From contig JAZLBZ010000093.1 in NCBI GenBank assembly GCA_045613945.1, positions 1 through 33,337 on the forward strand: a DNA stretch of 33,337 nt. The letters run 5' to 3'. Below, piece by piece: positions 8,287-16,540 of this stretch (the stretch's first letter is position 1; each line of letters opens with the position of its first letter). Source of the stretch: HGM04593 sp045613945 (GTDB lineage Bacteria > Bacteroidota > Bacteroidia > Bacteroidales > Bacteroidaceae). The notes below the pieces were generated by a model. That model ran no database searches, was not told where the DNA came from, and saw nothing but the letters and a program-made list of their open reading frames with translations. The position numbers and the translations under genes are program-made.

Positions 8287-8330
8287 CAAAAAATATGCAT
8301 TGGGAGCGACGCGTCGCTCCCAATGCATAT
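8287..8330 (-). terminator. Perfect palindromic rho-independent terminator
   Basis: 38-bp perfect palindrome at 8293-8330, with arms reading ATATGCATTGGGAGCGACG. In the minus-strand transcript it is followed at once by six U residues (8292-8287). It starts 16 bp after the stop of the 749-residue gene and ends the hpt-adk-obgE region, insulating it from the rpsL promoter about 190 bp further on. The rest of the 8105-8286 spacer is A/T-rich, with only a weak AACAG/CTGTT inverted repeat. Confidence 0.9.
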
Positions 8331-8346
8331 ATAATATATAAGGTAA

Positions 8347-10596
8347 TTACTCTGCTGCAGAAGCAGGCTCTTCTGTAGGAGTCTCGGTGGCAGCCTCTGC
8401 CACAACAGGATTCGCGACCGCCTCAGGAGTTTCAACAACCGCCACTTTCTCCTTGTTAAAACATGACAATGGAGACTGAAGACCAACACACGAGAGTATG
8501 TTGCCAAGCCACAATCCCGCAACCACCACAGCAATCACCGCCAGTGAGATAAGCCACTTTGCCCATGCCGGGATGCCTTTCTTTGCATACGGGTCTTTCA
8601 GTTTCAGTTTAGGGAACTTTGCAACATCTGTCAATGTCTCACCGAACAGGATATTTATCTTTGACGATGCATTGATAGCCCAACCATTGGCATTGAGCAA
8701 CGGAGCAATATTGCGACGACGCAACTTCATCCACGCCAACACCATTGCAGGACCGGAGATACACATCATTATACCGATGAATATTCCAATATACTGCCAC
8801 CACACAAAGCCCTTAAAACTATCCAGGATACCAGCCAACGCAGTACCAATCATACCGACAGCCATACCAATGGCAGCAAAGATACCGGCAAACTTGGCAA
8901 TATCAAATGGAGGCGTTGGAGTTTTTGCATCACCCTCGGCCGGTTTAGCAACAGACGCCGCATTGATTTTAGCATCGGCATCCTTCATCATTGCCGCATC
9001 CTTCTCTGCCGCGCTCTTATTGATAAGATTCTCAATAGTCTTGGCCATTCTGCGGTAAGGAGACCAGAAAGCCTGACCTATGCTGATTGGATTTTCAACA
9101 ATTTTTGTGATGACAGCATCCCACATAAGACCTGTATTATCAAAATAGATGGCATTCTTACCCACAAAAAGGTCGCCGATATCACCCACTGTAACAGCAG
9201 CCACAATACTCTTCTTTGCAGCACTTGTTTTGGTAGTGCAATCACAATACACAAGGAACATGCCGCTTGCAGGCGCCATAGTGTTATGCTTTGCAGCATC
9301 CGCAACATTCATACACAAACGGCACTCGCGTTGGTCTATCAAAAGACGTCCGCTCTGGAAGATTGCCTTTACTTTCTTGTCCTTGCAATAGAAATCCTGG
9401 AAAGTAACATAGTTGCAGAGCAAACGATAGAAATCGCGATAGATATGCAGGAACTTGTTCACCAAATCAATACCGTCTGCGGTCTCCTTGAGTTCCAAAT
9501 CCTGCGCAATAAGGTCAAGCAACGCCTGTTTTTTGTCATCGGCAAGCATCTGCTTGATGGTATCAACGCCCAAACTCTCGACCTCGGCACCCTTCTTGGC
9601 AGCCTTCCATGCATTATATGCCGCAAAAGAGGCACCTATAGCAGCCCACACCTCCTCTGTAAGCGCCTTTTCCTTAGGCTTTACAATTGAAACAAGAGTC
9701 TTGAACTGCGAAGCCCATGCAGGGTTAATTGCAGCATCCAAGTCCAAGTCGGCCTTGCCGGTGATGCGAGCAATAGGATAAGCCGCAATCTCCTCGGTCT
9801 TGCCGGTAAGGTTTTCGGCGCTGATTGCCTCAATGAGACCGGTCTGCACATCGAGTTTCGCTACGCTCTCGGGCGAGAATGAAGCGAGCCTTGCACGTAC
9901 AAAATAATCCTTAACCTTTGCATCAAGAGCATTATATAGTTCTACAGCCTTGTCTGTGTCAGCGCCGTATGGAGCCTCAACTACCGCCTCGCTCCATGCA
10001 ATATAATCGGCCAATGCCTGATAGAATTTTTCTATAAGTTCTGCATTTGCACCATTCTCGCCGCTACGGTCCATAACACCGCCAAAAGCAGCAACAATAG
10101 CCGCAACAACAGCCTTCTCAGCATCACCCTCGGGGGTCTGCGCAGTTATTACACCGTCACCATTGAAACGGGTCTTTGCAAAAATCGCTGTAATATCCTT
10201 TGTGTCAGCCAAAGAGACAACTGTGCCCTCCTTGCCAAGATTCTGCAGAATCTGCTTTGCCGAGTTGTAGAGTCTCTTTCCATCCGCATCTTCCTGATTA
10301 AACGCCTCCAAATCAATGCCATCCGCACCCTTGAGCAGCAAATCGGCATCCTTTATAACGGAGGTCAACCACTTTGATGTCGAAGTCACATCATTCACAC
10401 GAATACGTCCGTCATTGTCCGTATCGATATATTTCAAACTATTCTCGTCAATATCCAAGCCTGTAGTAGGGCATGAAAGCACAGTCCACTTTTTAAGGTC
10501 CAACTCTGCAAGATGAGCAATATCGGCACCGGTTGCAATTCTCACACGTGTAGAACCACCGATGTTTTCATAACTCCATGAATGTTTTTTTGCCAT
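8347..10596 (-). CDS. Uncharacterised EF-hand membrane protein
   Basis: 749 residues; I recognise no named family. A canonical EF-hand loop lies at 58-69 (DTDNDGRIRVND, with Asp at 1, 3, 5 and 12, Gly at 6 and Ile at 8), and a degenerate second one near 143-152 (RFNGDGVIT). An Ala-rich helical region spans about 155-390. A cysteine cluster follows: C394, C404, then CRLC (425-428) and CDC (451-453). Three hydrophobic segments lie near 568-592, 598-624 and 680-701, and the C-terminus is Ala/Glu/Pro-rich and acidic. There is no signal peptide, so the long N-terminal part is probably cytoplasmic. It sits 44 bp after obgE, with no promoter seen between, and is followed by a strong terminator. Calcium binding is inferred from the loop only. 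Confidence 0.85.
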   Translation of the reverse strand: MAKKHSWSYENIGGSTRVRIATGADIAHLAELDLKKWTVLSCPTTGLDIDENSLKYIDTDNDGRIRVNDVTSTSKWLTSVIKDADLLLKGADGIDLEAFNQEDADGKRLYNSAKQILQNLGKEGTVVSLADTKDITAIFAKTRFNGDGVITAQTPEGDAEKAVVAAIVAAFGGVMDRSGENGANAELIEKFYQALADYIAWSEAVVEAPYGADTDKAVELYNALDAKVKDYFVRARLASFSPESVAKLDVQTGLIEAISAENLTGKTEEIAAYPIARITGKADLDLDAAINPAWASQFKTLVSIVKPKEKALTEEVWAAIGASFAAYNAWKAAKKGAEVESLGVDTIKQMLADDKKQALLDLIAQDLELKETADGIDLVNKFLHIYRDFYRLLCNYVTFQDFYCKDKKVKAIFQSGRLLIDQRECRLCMNVADAAKHNTMAPASGMFLVYCDCTTKTSAAKKSIVAAVTVGDIGDLFVGKNAIYFDNTGLMWDAVITKIVENPISIGQAFWSPYRRMAKTIENLINKSAAEKDAAMMKDADAKINAASVAKPAEGDAKTPTPPFDIAKFAGIFAAIGMAVGMIGTALAGILDSFKGFVWWQYIGIFIGIMMCISGPAMVLAWMKLRRRNIAPLLNANGWAINASSKINILFGETLTDVAKFPKLKLKDPYAKKGIPAWAKWLISLAVIAVVVAGLWLGNILSCVGLQSPLSCFNKEKVAVVETPEAVANPVVAEAATETPTEEPASAAE

Positions 10597-10640
10597 AATA
10601 TTTCCAGTTTATATTTATGTTTGCGTATATTGCGTATTGA

Positions 10641-11801
10641 TTACTCCTCGTCAAAATCAAACTCCTCGTAGTCATAGTCGTCATCATCATCCATATCCAC
10701 ACCATCCTCATAGTCGGCCTCCCAGTCGGCAAAGTCGGCAGCAAGCATCTTGCGGTCATAGTTACGATGTACAAGTTCCTCGCGCTTTACCGCCGCAAGG
10801 CGATTTTCTTCACTGTTGAGCGCTGCCCAAAGAACATCCTTTAATTCCTGAATCCCCTCGCCTGTTGGTGCCGAGATAAATACGTGAGGCACATCCTCGG
10901 GCAGATTCTCCGAAAGCATCTCCTTGAGTTCCTCGTCAATGAGGTCACACTTTGTAATTGCAAGCACGCGCTGCTTGTCGAGCATCTCGGGGTTGAAGGT
11001 AGCAAGTTCGTTAAGCAACACCTCATACTCCTTCTTTATGTCATCAGCATCGGCCGGCACCATAAACAGCAACAGCGAGTTACGCTCGATGTGGCGAAGG
11101 AATCGCAATCCCAATCCCCTACCCTGGCTGGCACCTTCAATGATACCCGGGATATCGGCCATCACAAACGACTTATTATCGCGATAGGAGACGATTCCCA
11201 AATTTGGTTCAAGCGTTGTAAATGGATAGTTTGCAATCTTGGGCTTTGCCGCCGACACAGAGGAGAGCAGCGTTGACTTACCGGCATTCGGAAAACCGAC
11301 AAGACCAACATCGGCAAGCAGTTTCAGTTCAAGCGTTACCGTCATCTCCTGCATTGGCTCACCGGGCTGTGCAAAACGTGGAGCCTGACGTGTCGGGGTG
11401 GCAAAATGCACATTGCCAAGACCACCGCGACCGCCCTTGAGCAGGGTAACCAACTGACCATCCTCCATTACATCACAGAGAAACTCACCAGTCTCGGCAT
11501 TGTATGCAACCGTACCACAGGGCACGTCGACAATCTTGCTCTCGCCATCGGCACCGGTACTTTTGTTGATGCCGCCATTCTGTCCGTTGCCGGCAAAAAT
11601 GTGGCGCTGATACTTCAGGTGCAGCAATGTCCAATAGTTGCGGTTTCCACGCAGGATGATATCACCACCCTTGCCGCCATCGCCACCATCGGGACCGCCA
11701 TTGGGTATATATTTAGCACGATGCAAGTGAGCCATTCCGCGTCCACCACGTCCGGAGCGGCACACAATCTTCACATAATCTATAAAATTTGATTCTGCCA
11801 T
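10641..11801 (-). CDS. obgE: GTPase Obg (ribosome assembly)
   Basis: 386 residues. The glycine-rich Obg fold covers about 1-158. The G domain follows with GFPNAGKST at 169-177 (G1), DIPG at 216-219 (G3) and TKCD at 283-286 (G4), and the tail is very acidic (Asp/Glu/Tyr from about 357). Obg binds late 50S intermediates and links ribosome assembly to (p)ppGpp and growth. I chose the start at 11801 (MAESNFIDYVKI) because the in-frame upstream ATG adds eight residues that do not fit the family. It lies 106 bp after adk, with a hairpin between, and 44 bp before the EF-hand gene. Confidence 0.96.
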   Translation of the reverse strand: MAESNFIDYVKIVCRSGRGGRGMAHLHRAKYIPNGGPDGGDGGKGGDIILRGNRNYWTLLHLKYQRHIFAGNGQNGGINKSTGADGESKIVDVPCGTVAYNAETGEFLCDVMEDGQLVTLLKGGRGGLGNVHFATPTRQAPRFAQPGEPMQEMTVTLELKLLADVGLVGFPNAGKSTLLSSVSAAKPKIANYPFTTLEPNLGIVSYRDNKSFVMADIPGIIEGASQGRGLGLRFLRHIERNSLLLFMVPADADDIKKEYEVLLNELATFNPEMLDKQRVLAITKCDLIDEELKEMLSENLPEDVPHVFISAPTGEGIQELKDVLWAALNSEENRLAAVKREELVHRNYDRKMLAADFADWEADYEDGVDMDDDDDYDYEEFDFDEE

Positions 11802-11850
11802 AACAGTAAACCTTAAGACCCTCACGGGCTGTTAAACAAATAAACAGTAA

Positions 11851-11874
11851 AAGTTGCCACGCATGTGACAACTT
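11851..11874 (-). terminator. Possible terminator or attenuator after adk
   Basis: Inverted repeat with 10-bp arms (AAGTTGCCAC and GTGACAACTT, one G-U wobble in the minus-strand RNA) and a GCAT loop, followed in the transcript by UUACUGUUUAUUUGUUU. The stem is strong but the U-tract is interrupted. It lies 33 bp past the adk stop and about 50 bp before obgE, so it may reduce read-through from hpt-adk into obgE. Confidence 0.5.
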
Positions 11875-11907
11875 ATTTTCCGGGGAACATCAAGCGCCCC
11901 GTTATAT

Positions 11908-12480
11908 TCAGATTCTTGAATCAATCGCAGTTACAATATCTGCAAAAATGCGGTCAAGTTCACCAAGTCCATTGATATAGCAGTGCTTGCCATCATTCTT
12001 GTACCACTCCTTGAGAGGAGATGTCTGCTCGGCATAGACAACAAGACGTTTCTTGATTGTCTCCTCGTTATCATCGGCCCTACCCGAAAGTTGCCCGCGA
12101 AGCAAAAGGCGATTCATCAGTTCGTCCTCGGGAACGTCAAGTTCTATCATCGCCGTAACATCCTGTCCGCGCTCACCAAGCATCACCTTCAAAGCCTCGG
12201 CCTGTGCTATTGTACGTGGGAAACCATCAAAGATAACCCCATTGCCGCTTGTAAGCGAGTCCAGTTTTGAAGCAAGGATGCTTATCATCAGTTCGTCGGG
12301 GATAAGTTGGCCCTTGTCAATAAGTTTCTGGGCTGTTGCACCAAGTTCTGTACCGGCAGCAATTTCACCGCGCAGCACCTCGCCTGTCGAGATATGGTTC
12401 AGACCATACTTTGCAACAATCCTTTCGCTCTGTGTGCCCTTGCCACTGCCGGGGGCACCAAAAATAACAATATTAAGCAT
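11908..12480 (-). CDS. adk: Adenylate kinase
   Basis: 190 residues, the short-LID form without a zinc-binding insertion. The P-loop GAPGSGKGTQ is at 8-17, and DGFPRTIAQAEAL and GRADDNEETIKKR are the AMP-binding and LID motifs. It converts ATP + AMP to 2 ADP in the cytoplasm. It lies 13 bp after hpt, so both purine genes share the promoter at about 13060. Confidence 0.97.
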   Translation of the reverse strand: MLNIVIFGAPGSGKGTQSERIVAKYGLNHISTGEVLRGEIAAGTELGATAQKLIDKGQLIPDELMISILASKLDSLTSGNGVIFDGFPRTIAQAEALKVMLGERGQDVTAMIELDVPEDELMNRLLLRGQLSGRADDNEETIKKRLVVYAEQTSPLKEWYKNDGKHCYINGLGELDRIFADIVTAIDSRI

Positions 12481-12493
12481 GTATTATAGTCTT

Positions 12494-13030
12494 TTATTCT
12501 TTAACATCGTACACATCGGGCAAGTTGCGGCCAAGACCATCATAATCAAGGCCATAGCCCACAATAAACCTGTCGGGAATCTCAAAGGCCGAATACTTCA
12601 CCTCTACCGGAACACGCAAACGGGCCGGTTTCAGGAACAGCGATGCTATTGCAAGCGATGCAGGCTTGCTCTGGGCCAACGTCTCAAGCATCTTTTGCAT
12701 TGTAAGGCCAGTATCAACAATATCCTCAACAATGATAACATCACGACCCTCAATTGACTCTACAAGTCCCATCACCTGCTTGACCGCACCGGTCGTCTCT
12801 GAGCCCTGATACGAGGAGAACTTGACAAAAGATATCTCGCACTCCAGTTCAATATTCTTCATCAAGTCCGACACAAACATAAAACTGCCGTTCAGGACAC
12901 CGAGGAACAGAGGGCGCTTGCCCGCATAGTCCCTGTTTATATTCTCGGCCACCTGCTTCACGCGTGCCGCAATCTCTTCTGCGGGGATTGTCTTTACAAA
13001 TTCCTTGTCGTGTATTTTTATCGTTGACAT
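12494..13030 (-). CDS. hpt: Hypoxanthine phosphoribosyltransferase
   Basis: 178 residues. The PRPP-binding loop VIIVEDIVDTGLT is at 98-110, and the C-terminal FIVGYGLDYDGLGRNLP is typical of hypoxanthine/guanine salvage enzymes. It makes IMP or GMP from the free base and PRPP. It is first in a minus-strand group with adk, a sensible pairing in purine nucleotide supply. A -7 promoter element lies about 30 bp upstream of the start. Confidence 0.96.
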   Translation of the reverse strand: MSTIKIHDKEFVKTIPAEEIAARVKQVAENINRDYAGKRPLFLGVLNGSFMFVSDLMKNIELECEISFVKFSSYQGSETTGAVKQVMGLVESIEGRDVIIVEDIVDTGLTMQKMLETLAQSKPASLAIASLFLKPARLRVPVEVKYSAFEIPDRFIVGYGLDYDGLGRNLPDVYDVKE

Positions 13031-13059
13031 AACAATCAGAACTTTTATATTAGTCCACG

Positions 13060-13067
13060 CAAAAATA
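13060..13067 (-). promoter_or_regulatory. Promoter -7 element for hpt-adk
   Basis: TATTTTTG on the minus strand is an exact TAnnTTTG. A TTG lies 22 bp upstream (13090-13092), slightly longer than the usual 19-20 bp spacing. The predicted leader is about 25 nt. Confidence 0.5.
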
Positions 13068-13183
13068 AAACAAAGTTGTGGAAAAACCGCAATCTTTGTT
13101 GCATTTTATTGACTGGAACAACAAATAAAGACCTTATAAATAAGTTAAGCACACTTTTAGGGCCGAAATTAAAAACAATTTAC

Positions 13184-13191
13184 TATCTTCG
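13184..13191 (+). promoter_or_regulatory. Promoter -7-like element for the DUF4831-ffh operon
   Basis: TATCTTCG differs by one base from TAnnTTTG and lies about 45 bp before the start codon. No good -33 partner is visible. It is divergent to the hpt promoter within the 206-bp gap 13031-13236, which holds no gene. Confidence 0.35.
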
Positions 13192-13236
13192 CGACAAATT
13201 AGAGTCTTTATGCTCTGACAGAACAAACCCACAGGA

Positions 13237-14301
13237 ATGATGAAAAAACTCTTTACAGCATTCATATTGACACTGGCAATGCCCGGTATTGCGCAGAACT
13301 TCTTCGGGTCCTTCTTTTCCAACACAGAGGAAGGAGTTACATACTTCCTGCCCGACACTAAAATAAACATCACCGTAGAGGCTAGATGCATAACACAGAC
13401 TCCCGGAGAGTTCTACAGTTATGCCGAAAGGTTCCTGCACATCAAAGGAGGCATTACCGAGGCCGGCAACCGATGGGAGATGACAGGCATTGAGAGCGAC
13501 AGCGAAGGCATACCATGCAAGGAGAAGTCATATACCATCAGCATCAGCAACAGTTCGGCAAGCAACATAGGCCTCACTGGCAAAGGCATAATTGAGACGA
13601 TAAACACCATTGCGCCCGAAAAAGAGGGAAAGCAGCAGGTAGCGAGGCCATACGGCAGCGAGAGAGTCGACGCCACCCAATATATGACCGAGGAGATGCT
13701 CACGGCCACTTCTACTGCAAAGATGGCGGAGTTGACTGCAAAAGAGATATACGCAATACGCGAGAGCAAGCTCGCCATCACACGCGGCCAAGCCGAGAAC
13801 ATGCCGAGCGACGGAGCCGCCATAGCGTTGCTGCTGCAGGAACTCGACAAGCAGGAGAGAGCACTCACCGAGATGTTCATTGGGCGCACAGACACCGTAT
13901 ATCATCAATACCAATATTCAATAGCCCCCAATGAAATATGCGACACTTCGAAGGCGGTACTGTTCCGCTTCTCGCACAAGATTGGTGTTGTCGACAAAGA
14001 GAACCTTGCCGGGGAGCCGGTATACTTCAACATCAAGGACCTGAAGACTGTTGCAAGGCCCATTGCAAACGAAAGCGCGAAGAAGAAAGCCGCAAAGCAG
14101 GACGGAATCTGCTATAACATCCCGGGGCGTATCAGGCTGGAGGTATACACAAGAACAAGAAGATTCATAGAAAAAGAGATAGCCGTTGCACAACTGGGCA
14201 TCGTGGAGACACTTTCAAAAAGTTACTTCAGCAAGAACAATGGAGTAAAAGTTTTGTTCGACACTGCCACAGGCGGCATCATAAGCATAAAGAGAGATTA
14301 A
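13237..14301 (+). CDS. DUF4831 family secreted protein
   Basis: 354 residues. An N-terminal signal peptide (MMKKLFTAFILTLAMPGIAQ) is followed by an exported domain that I match to the Bacteroidetes DUF4831 family by overall composition and motifs: VTYFLPDTKI near the N-terminus, the RESKLAITRG region, and GICYNIPGRIRLEVYT near 290-305. No catalytic motif is evident. It is first in a plus-strand group and ends 23 bp before ffh. Its function is unknown; a periplasmic or envelope location follows from the signal peptide. A second Met at codon 2 is an equally possible start. Confidence 0.8.
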   Translation: MMKKLFTAFILTLAMPGIAQNFFGSFFSNTEEGVTYFLPDTKINITVEARCITQTPGEFYSYAERFLHIKGGITEAGNRWEMTGIESDSEGIPCKEKSYTISISNSSASNIGLTGKGIIETINTIAPEKEGKQQVARPYGSERVDATQYMTEEMLTATSTAKMAELTAKEIYAIRESKLAITRGQAENMPSDGAAIALLLQELDKQERALTEMFIGRTDTVYHQYQYSIAPNEICDTSKAVLFRFSHKIGVVDKENLAGEPVYFNIKDLKTVARPIANESAKKKAAKQDGICYNIPGRIRLEVYTRTRRFIEKEIAVAQLGIVETLSKSYFSKNNGVKVLFDTATGGIISIKRD

Positions 14302-14324
14302 TAACAATAAAAATTACATACAAG

Positions 14325-15647
14325 ATGTTTGAAAACCTAAGCGAGCGCCTTGAACGCTCACTGAAAATACTCAAAGGAGAAGGAAGAATCACCGAGGTCA
14401 ATGTGGCAGAGACACTCAAGGACGTGCGCAAGGCACTGCTTGATGCCGACGTCAACTACAAGGTAGCAAAGACATTTACCGACACAGTAAAGAACAAGGC
14501 CATTGGCCAGAACGTGCTCACATCACTGCATCCAAGCCAGTTGATGGTGAAGATTGTACATGACGAGCTGACAGCACTGATGGGTGGCGAGACCGCCGAG
14601 ATAAACTATGAGGGACACCCTGCGGTAATCCTTATGTCGGGTCTGCAAGGTAGCGGTAAGACCACATTCTCTTCAAAACTTGCCAACTACCTGAAGAAAA
14701 AGAAGAACCGCAGCCCACTGTTGGTTGCCTGCGACGTTTACCGCCCCGCAGCCATTGACCAGTTGAAGGTGCTTGGCGAGGCTATCGGAGTCCCCGTTTA
14801 TAGCGAACCCGAGAGCAAGGATCCGGTACAGATAGCACTCAACGCCATCAAGGAGGCTAAGGCCAAGAGTTACAACCTTGTAATCATCGATACCGCCGGT
14901 CGCCTGGCTGTTGACGAGGCGATGATGAACGAGATTGCCGCAATAAAGGAGGCTGTAAAGCCGACAGAGACACTTTTCGTTGTAGACTCAATGACCGGCC
15001 AGGACGCTGTGAACACCGCGAAGGAGTTCAATGACCGCCTGGACTTCACCGGCGTTATCCTCACCAAACTCGATGGTGACACACGCGGCGGTGCCGCATT
15101 GTCTATCCGCACAGTGGTGACAAAACCAATCAAGTTCATAGGTACAGGCGAGAAGATGGAGGCGATTGACCAGTTCCACCCTAACCGTATGGCCGACCGC
15201 ATCCTGGGCATGGGCGACGTGGTTTCACTTGTTGAGCGCGCGCAGGAGCAGTTCGACGAGGAGGAGGCAAAGAAACTGCAGCGCAAACTCGCACGTAACC
15301 AGTTCGACTTCAACGACTTCCTCACCCAAATTCAGCAAATCAAGAAGATGGGTAACATCAAGGACCTGATGGCCATGATTCCTGGCGTAGGCAAGGCAAT
15401 AAAGGATATGGACATTGACGACAACGCATTCAAGGGTGTGGAGGCAATCATCCAGTCAATGACCCCAAAAGAGCGTGCGAACCCCGACATCATAAACACA
15501 TCGCGCAAGGAGCGCATCGCACGTGGTAGTGGTACCACAATGCAGGATGTAAACCGCCTGATGAAACAATTTGAGCAGATACGCAAGACAATGAAGAGCT
15601 TTGCGGGCGGAAAGATGAGCAACATGATGTCAAAGTTCAAATTCTAA
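14325..15647 (+). CDS. ffh: Signal recognition particle protein Ffh
   Basis: 440 residues. The N domain is about 1-90 and the G domain shows GLQGSGKTT (106-114, G1), DTAGR (189-193, G3) and TKLDGD (247-252, G4). The methionine-rich M domain runs from about 310, with GSGTTMQDVNRLMKQF (401-416) binding 4.5S RNA and ending in a Met-rich basic tail. Ffh binds signal sequences at L23 on the ribosome and delivers nascent membrane proteins to FtsY. It is followed by folD after 11 bp. No 4.5S RNA gene was recognised here. Confidence 0.98.
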   Translation: MFENLSERLERSLKILKGEGRITEVNVAETLKDVRKALLDADVNYKVAKTFTDTVKNKAIGQNVLTSLHPSQLMVKIVHDELTALMGGETAEINYEGHPAVILMSGLQGSGKTTFSSKLANYLKKKKNRSPLLVACDVYRPAAIDQLKVLGEAIGVPVYSEPESKDPVQIALNAIKEAKAKSYNLVIIDTAGRLAVDEAMMNEIAAIKEAVKPTETLFVVDSMTGQDAVNTAKEFNDRLDFTGVILTKLDGDTRGGAALSIRTVVTKPIKFIGTGEKMEAIDQFHPNRMADRILGMGDVVSLVERAQEQFDEEEAKKLQRKLARNQFDFNDFLTQIQQIKKMGNIKDLMAMIPGVGKAIKDMDIDDNAFKGVEAIIQSMTPKERANPDIINTSRKERIARGSGTTMQDVNRLMKQFEQIRKTMKSFAGGKMSNMMSKFKF

Positions 15648-15658
15648 AAGACAGCAAC

Positions 15659-16540
15659 ATGCAACTTATTGACGGAAAGGCTGTAGCGGCACAAATAAAG
15701 CAGGAGATTGCAGCCGAGGTAAATGAGATATTGGCAAACGGAGGTAAACGCCCGCATCTTGCCGCAATACTTGTGGGGCATGATGGCGGCAGCGAGACTT
15801 ATGTTGCCAGCAAGGTGAAAGCCTGCGAGGAGTGCGGTTTCACATCTACACTCATCCGCTACGAGGCCGACGTGACCGAGGAGGAACTGCTTGCAAAGGT
15901 AGAGGAACTGAACAACAACGCAGACGTTGACGGTTTCATCGTACAGTTGCCACTGCCAAAGCACATTGATGAGCAGAAAGTAACAGAAGCCATTGACTAC
16001 CGCAAGGATGTCGACGGTTTTCACCCGGTAAACGCAGGCCGCCTCTCCATAGGCCTCCCCTGCTTCCTTTCGGCAACCCCGAACGGAATTATGGAACTGT
16101 TACGCCGCTACGACATTGACACAAAGGGAAAGAAGTGCGTTGTGCTAGGACGCAGCAATATTGTGGGCAAGCCAATGGCAAATCTCATGATGCAGAAGAG
16201 CATCCCCGGCGATGCCACAGTCACCGTATGCCACAGCCACACAGCAAACATCGCCGATGAGTGCCGACAGGCCGACATCATAATAGCAGCACTTGGACAG
16301 CCACACTTTCTGAAAGCAGAAATGGTAAAAGAGGGTGCAGTGGTTATTGATGTGGGCACCACACGCGTCCCCGATGCCACACGCAAGAGCGGTTTCCGCC
16401 TTTGCGGCGATGTTGACTTTGAGAACGTCGCCCCCAAATGCTCGTTCATCACCCCCGTACCGGGCGGCGTTGGTCCAATGACAATAGTATCACTGATGAA
16501 AAACACCTTGCTTGCGGGCAAACGTGCCATCTATAAATGA
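15659..16540 (+). CDS. folD: Methylenetetrahydrofolate dehydrogenase/cyclohydrolase
   Basis: 293 residues. It has the catalytic motif SETYVASKVKACEECGF with Lys52, the QLPLPKHI substrate motif, KDVDGFHPVNAGRL, and the cofactor/active-site motif PVPGGVGPMT. The bifunctional enzyme interconverts 5,10-methylene-THF, 5,10-methenyl-THF and 10-formyl-THF in the cytoplasm. It overlaps the next gene by 4 bp (ATGA) and follows ffh by 11 bp, so it belongs to the same transcript. Confidence 0.97.
   Translation: MQLIDGKAVAAQIKQEIAAEVNEILANGGKRPHLAAILVGHDGGSETYVASKVKACEECGFTSTLIRYEADVTEEELLAKVEELNNNADVDGFIVQLPLPKHIDEQKVTEAIDYRKDVDGFHPVNAGRLSIGLPCFLSATPNGIMELLRRYDIDTKGKKCVVLGRSNIVGKPMANLMMQKSIPGDATVTVCHSHTANIADECRQADIIIAALGQPHFLKAEMVKEGAVVIDVGTTRVPDATRKSGFRLCGDVDFENVAPKCSFITPVPGGVGPMTIVSLMKNTLLAGKRAIYK

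Noticed and set aside
10616..10623. Plus-strand TATGTTTG promoter motif between obgE and the EF-hand gene
   Set aside because: It points into the antisense of obgE with no gene to serve and no -33 partner; chance matches to an 8-base degenerate motif are expected.
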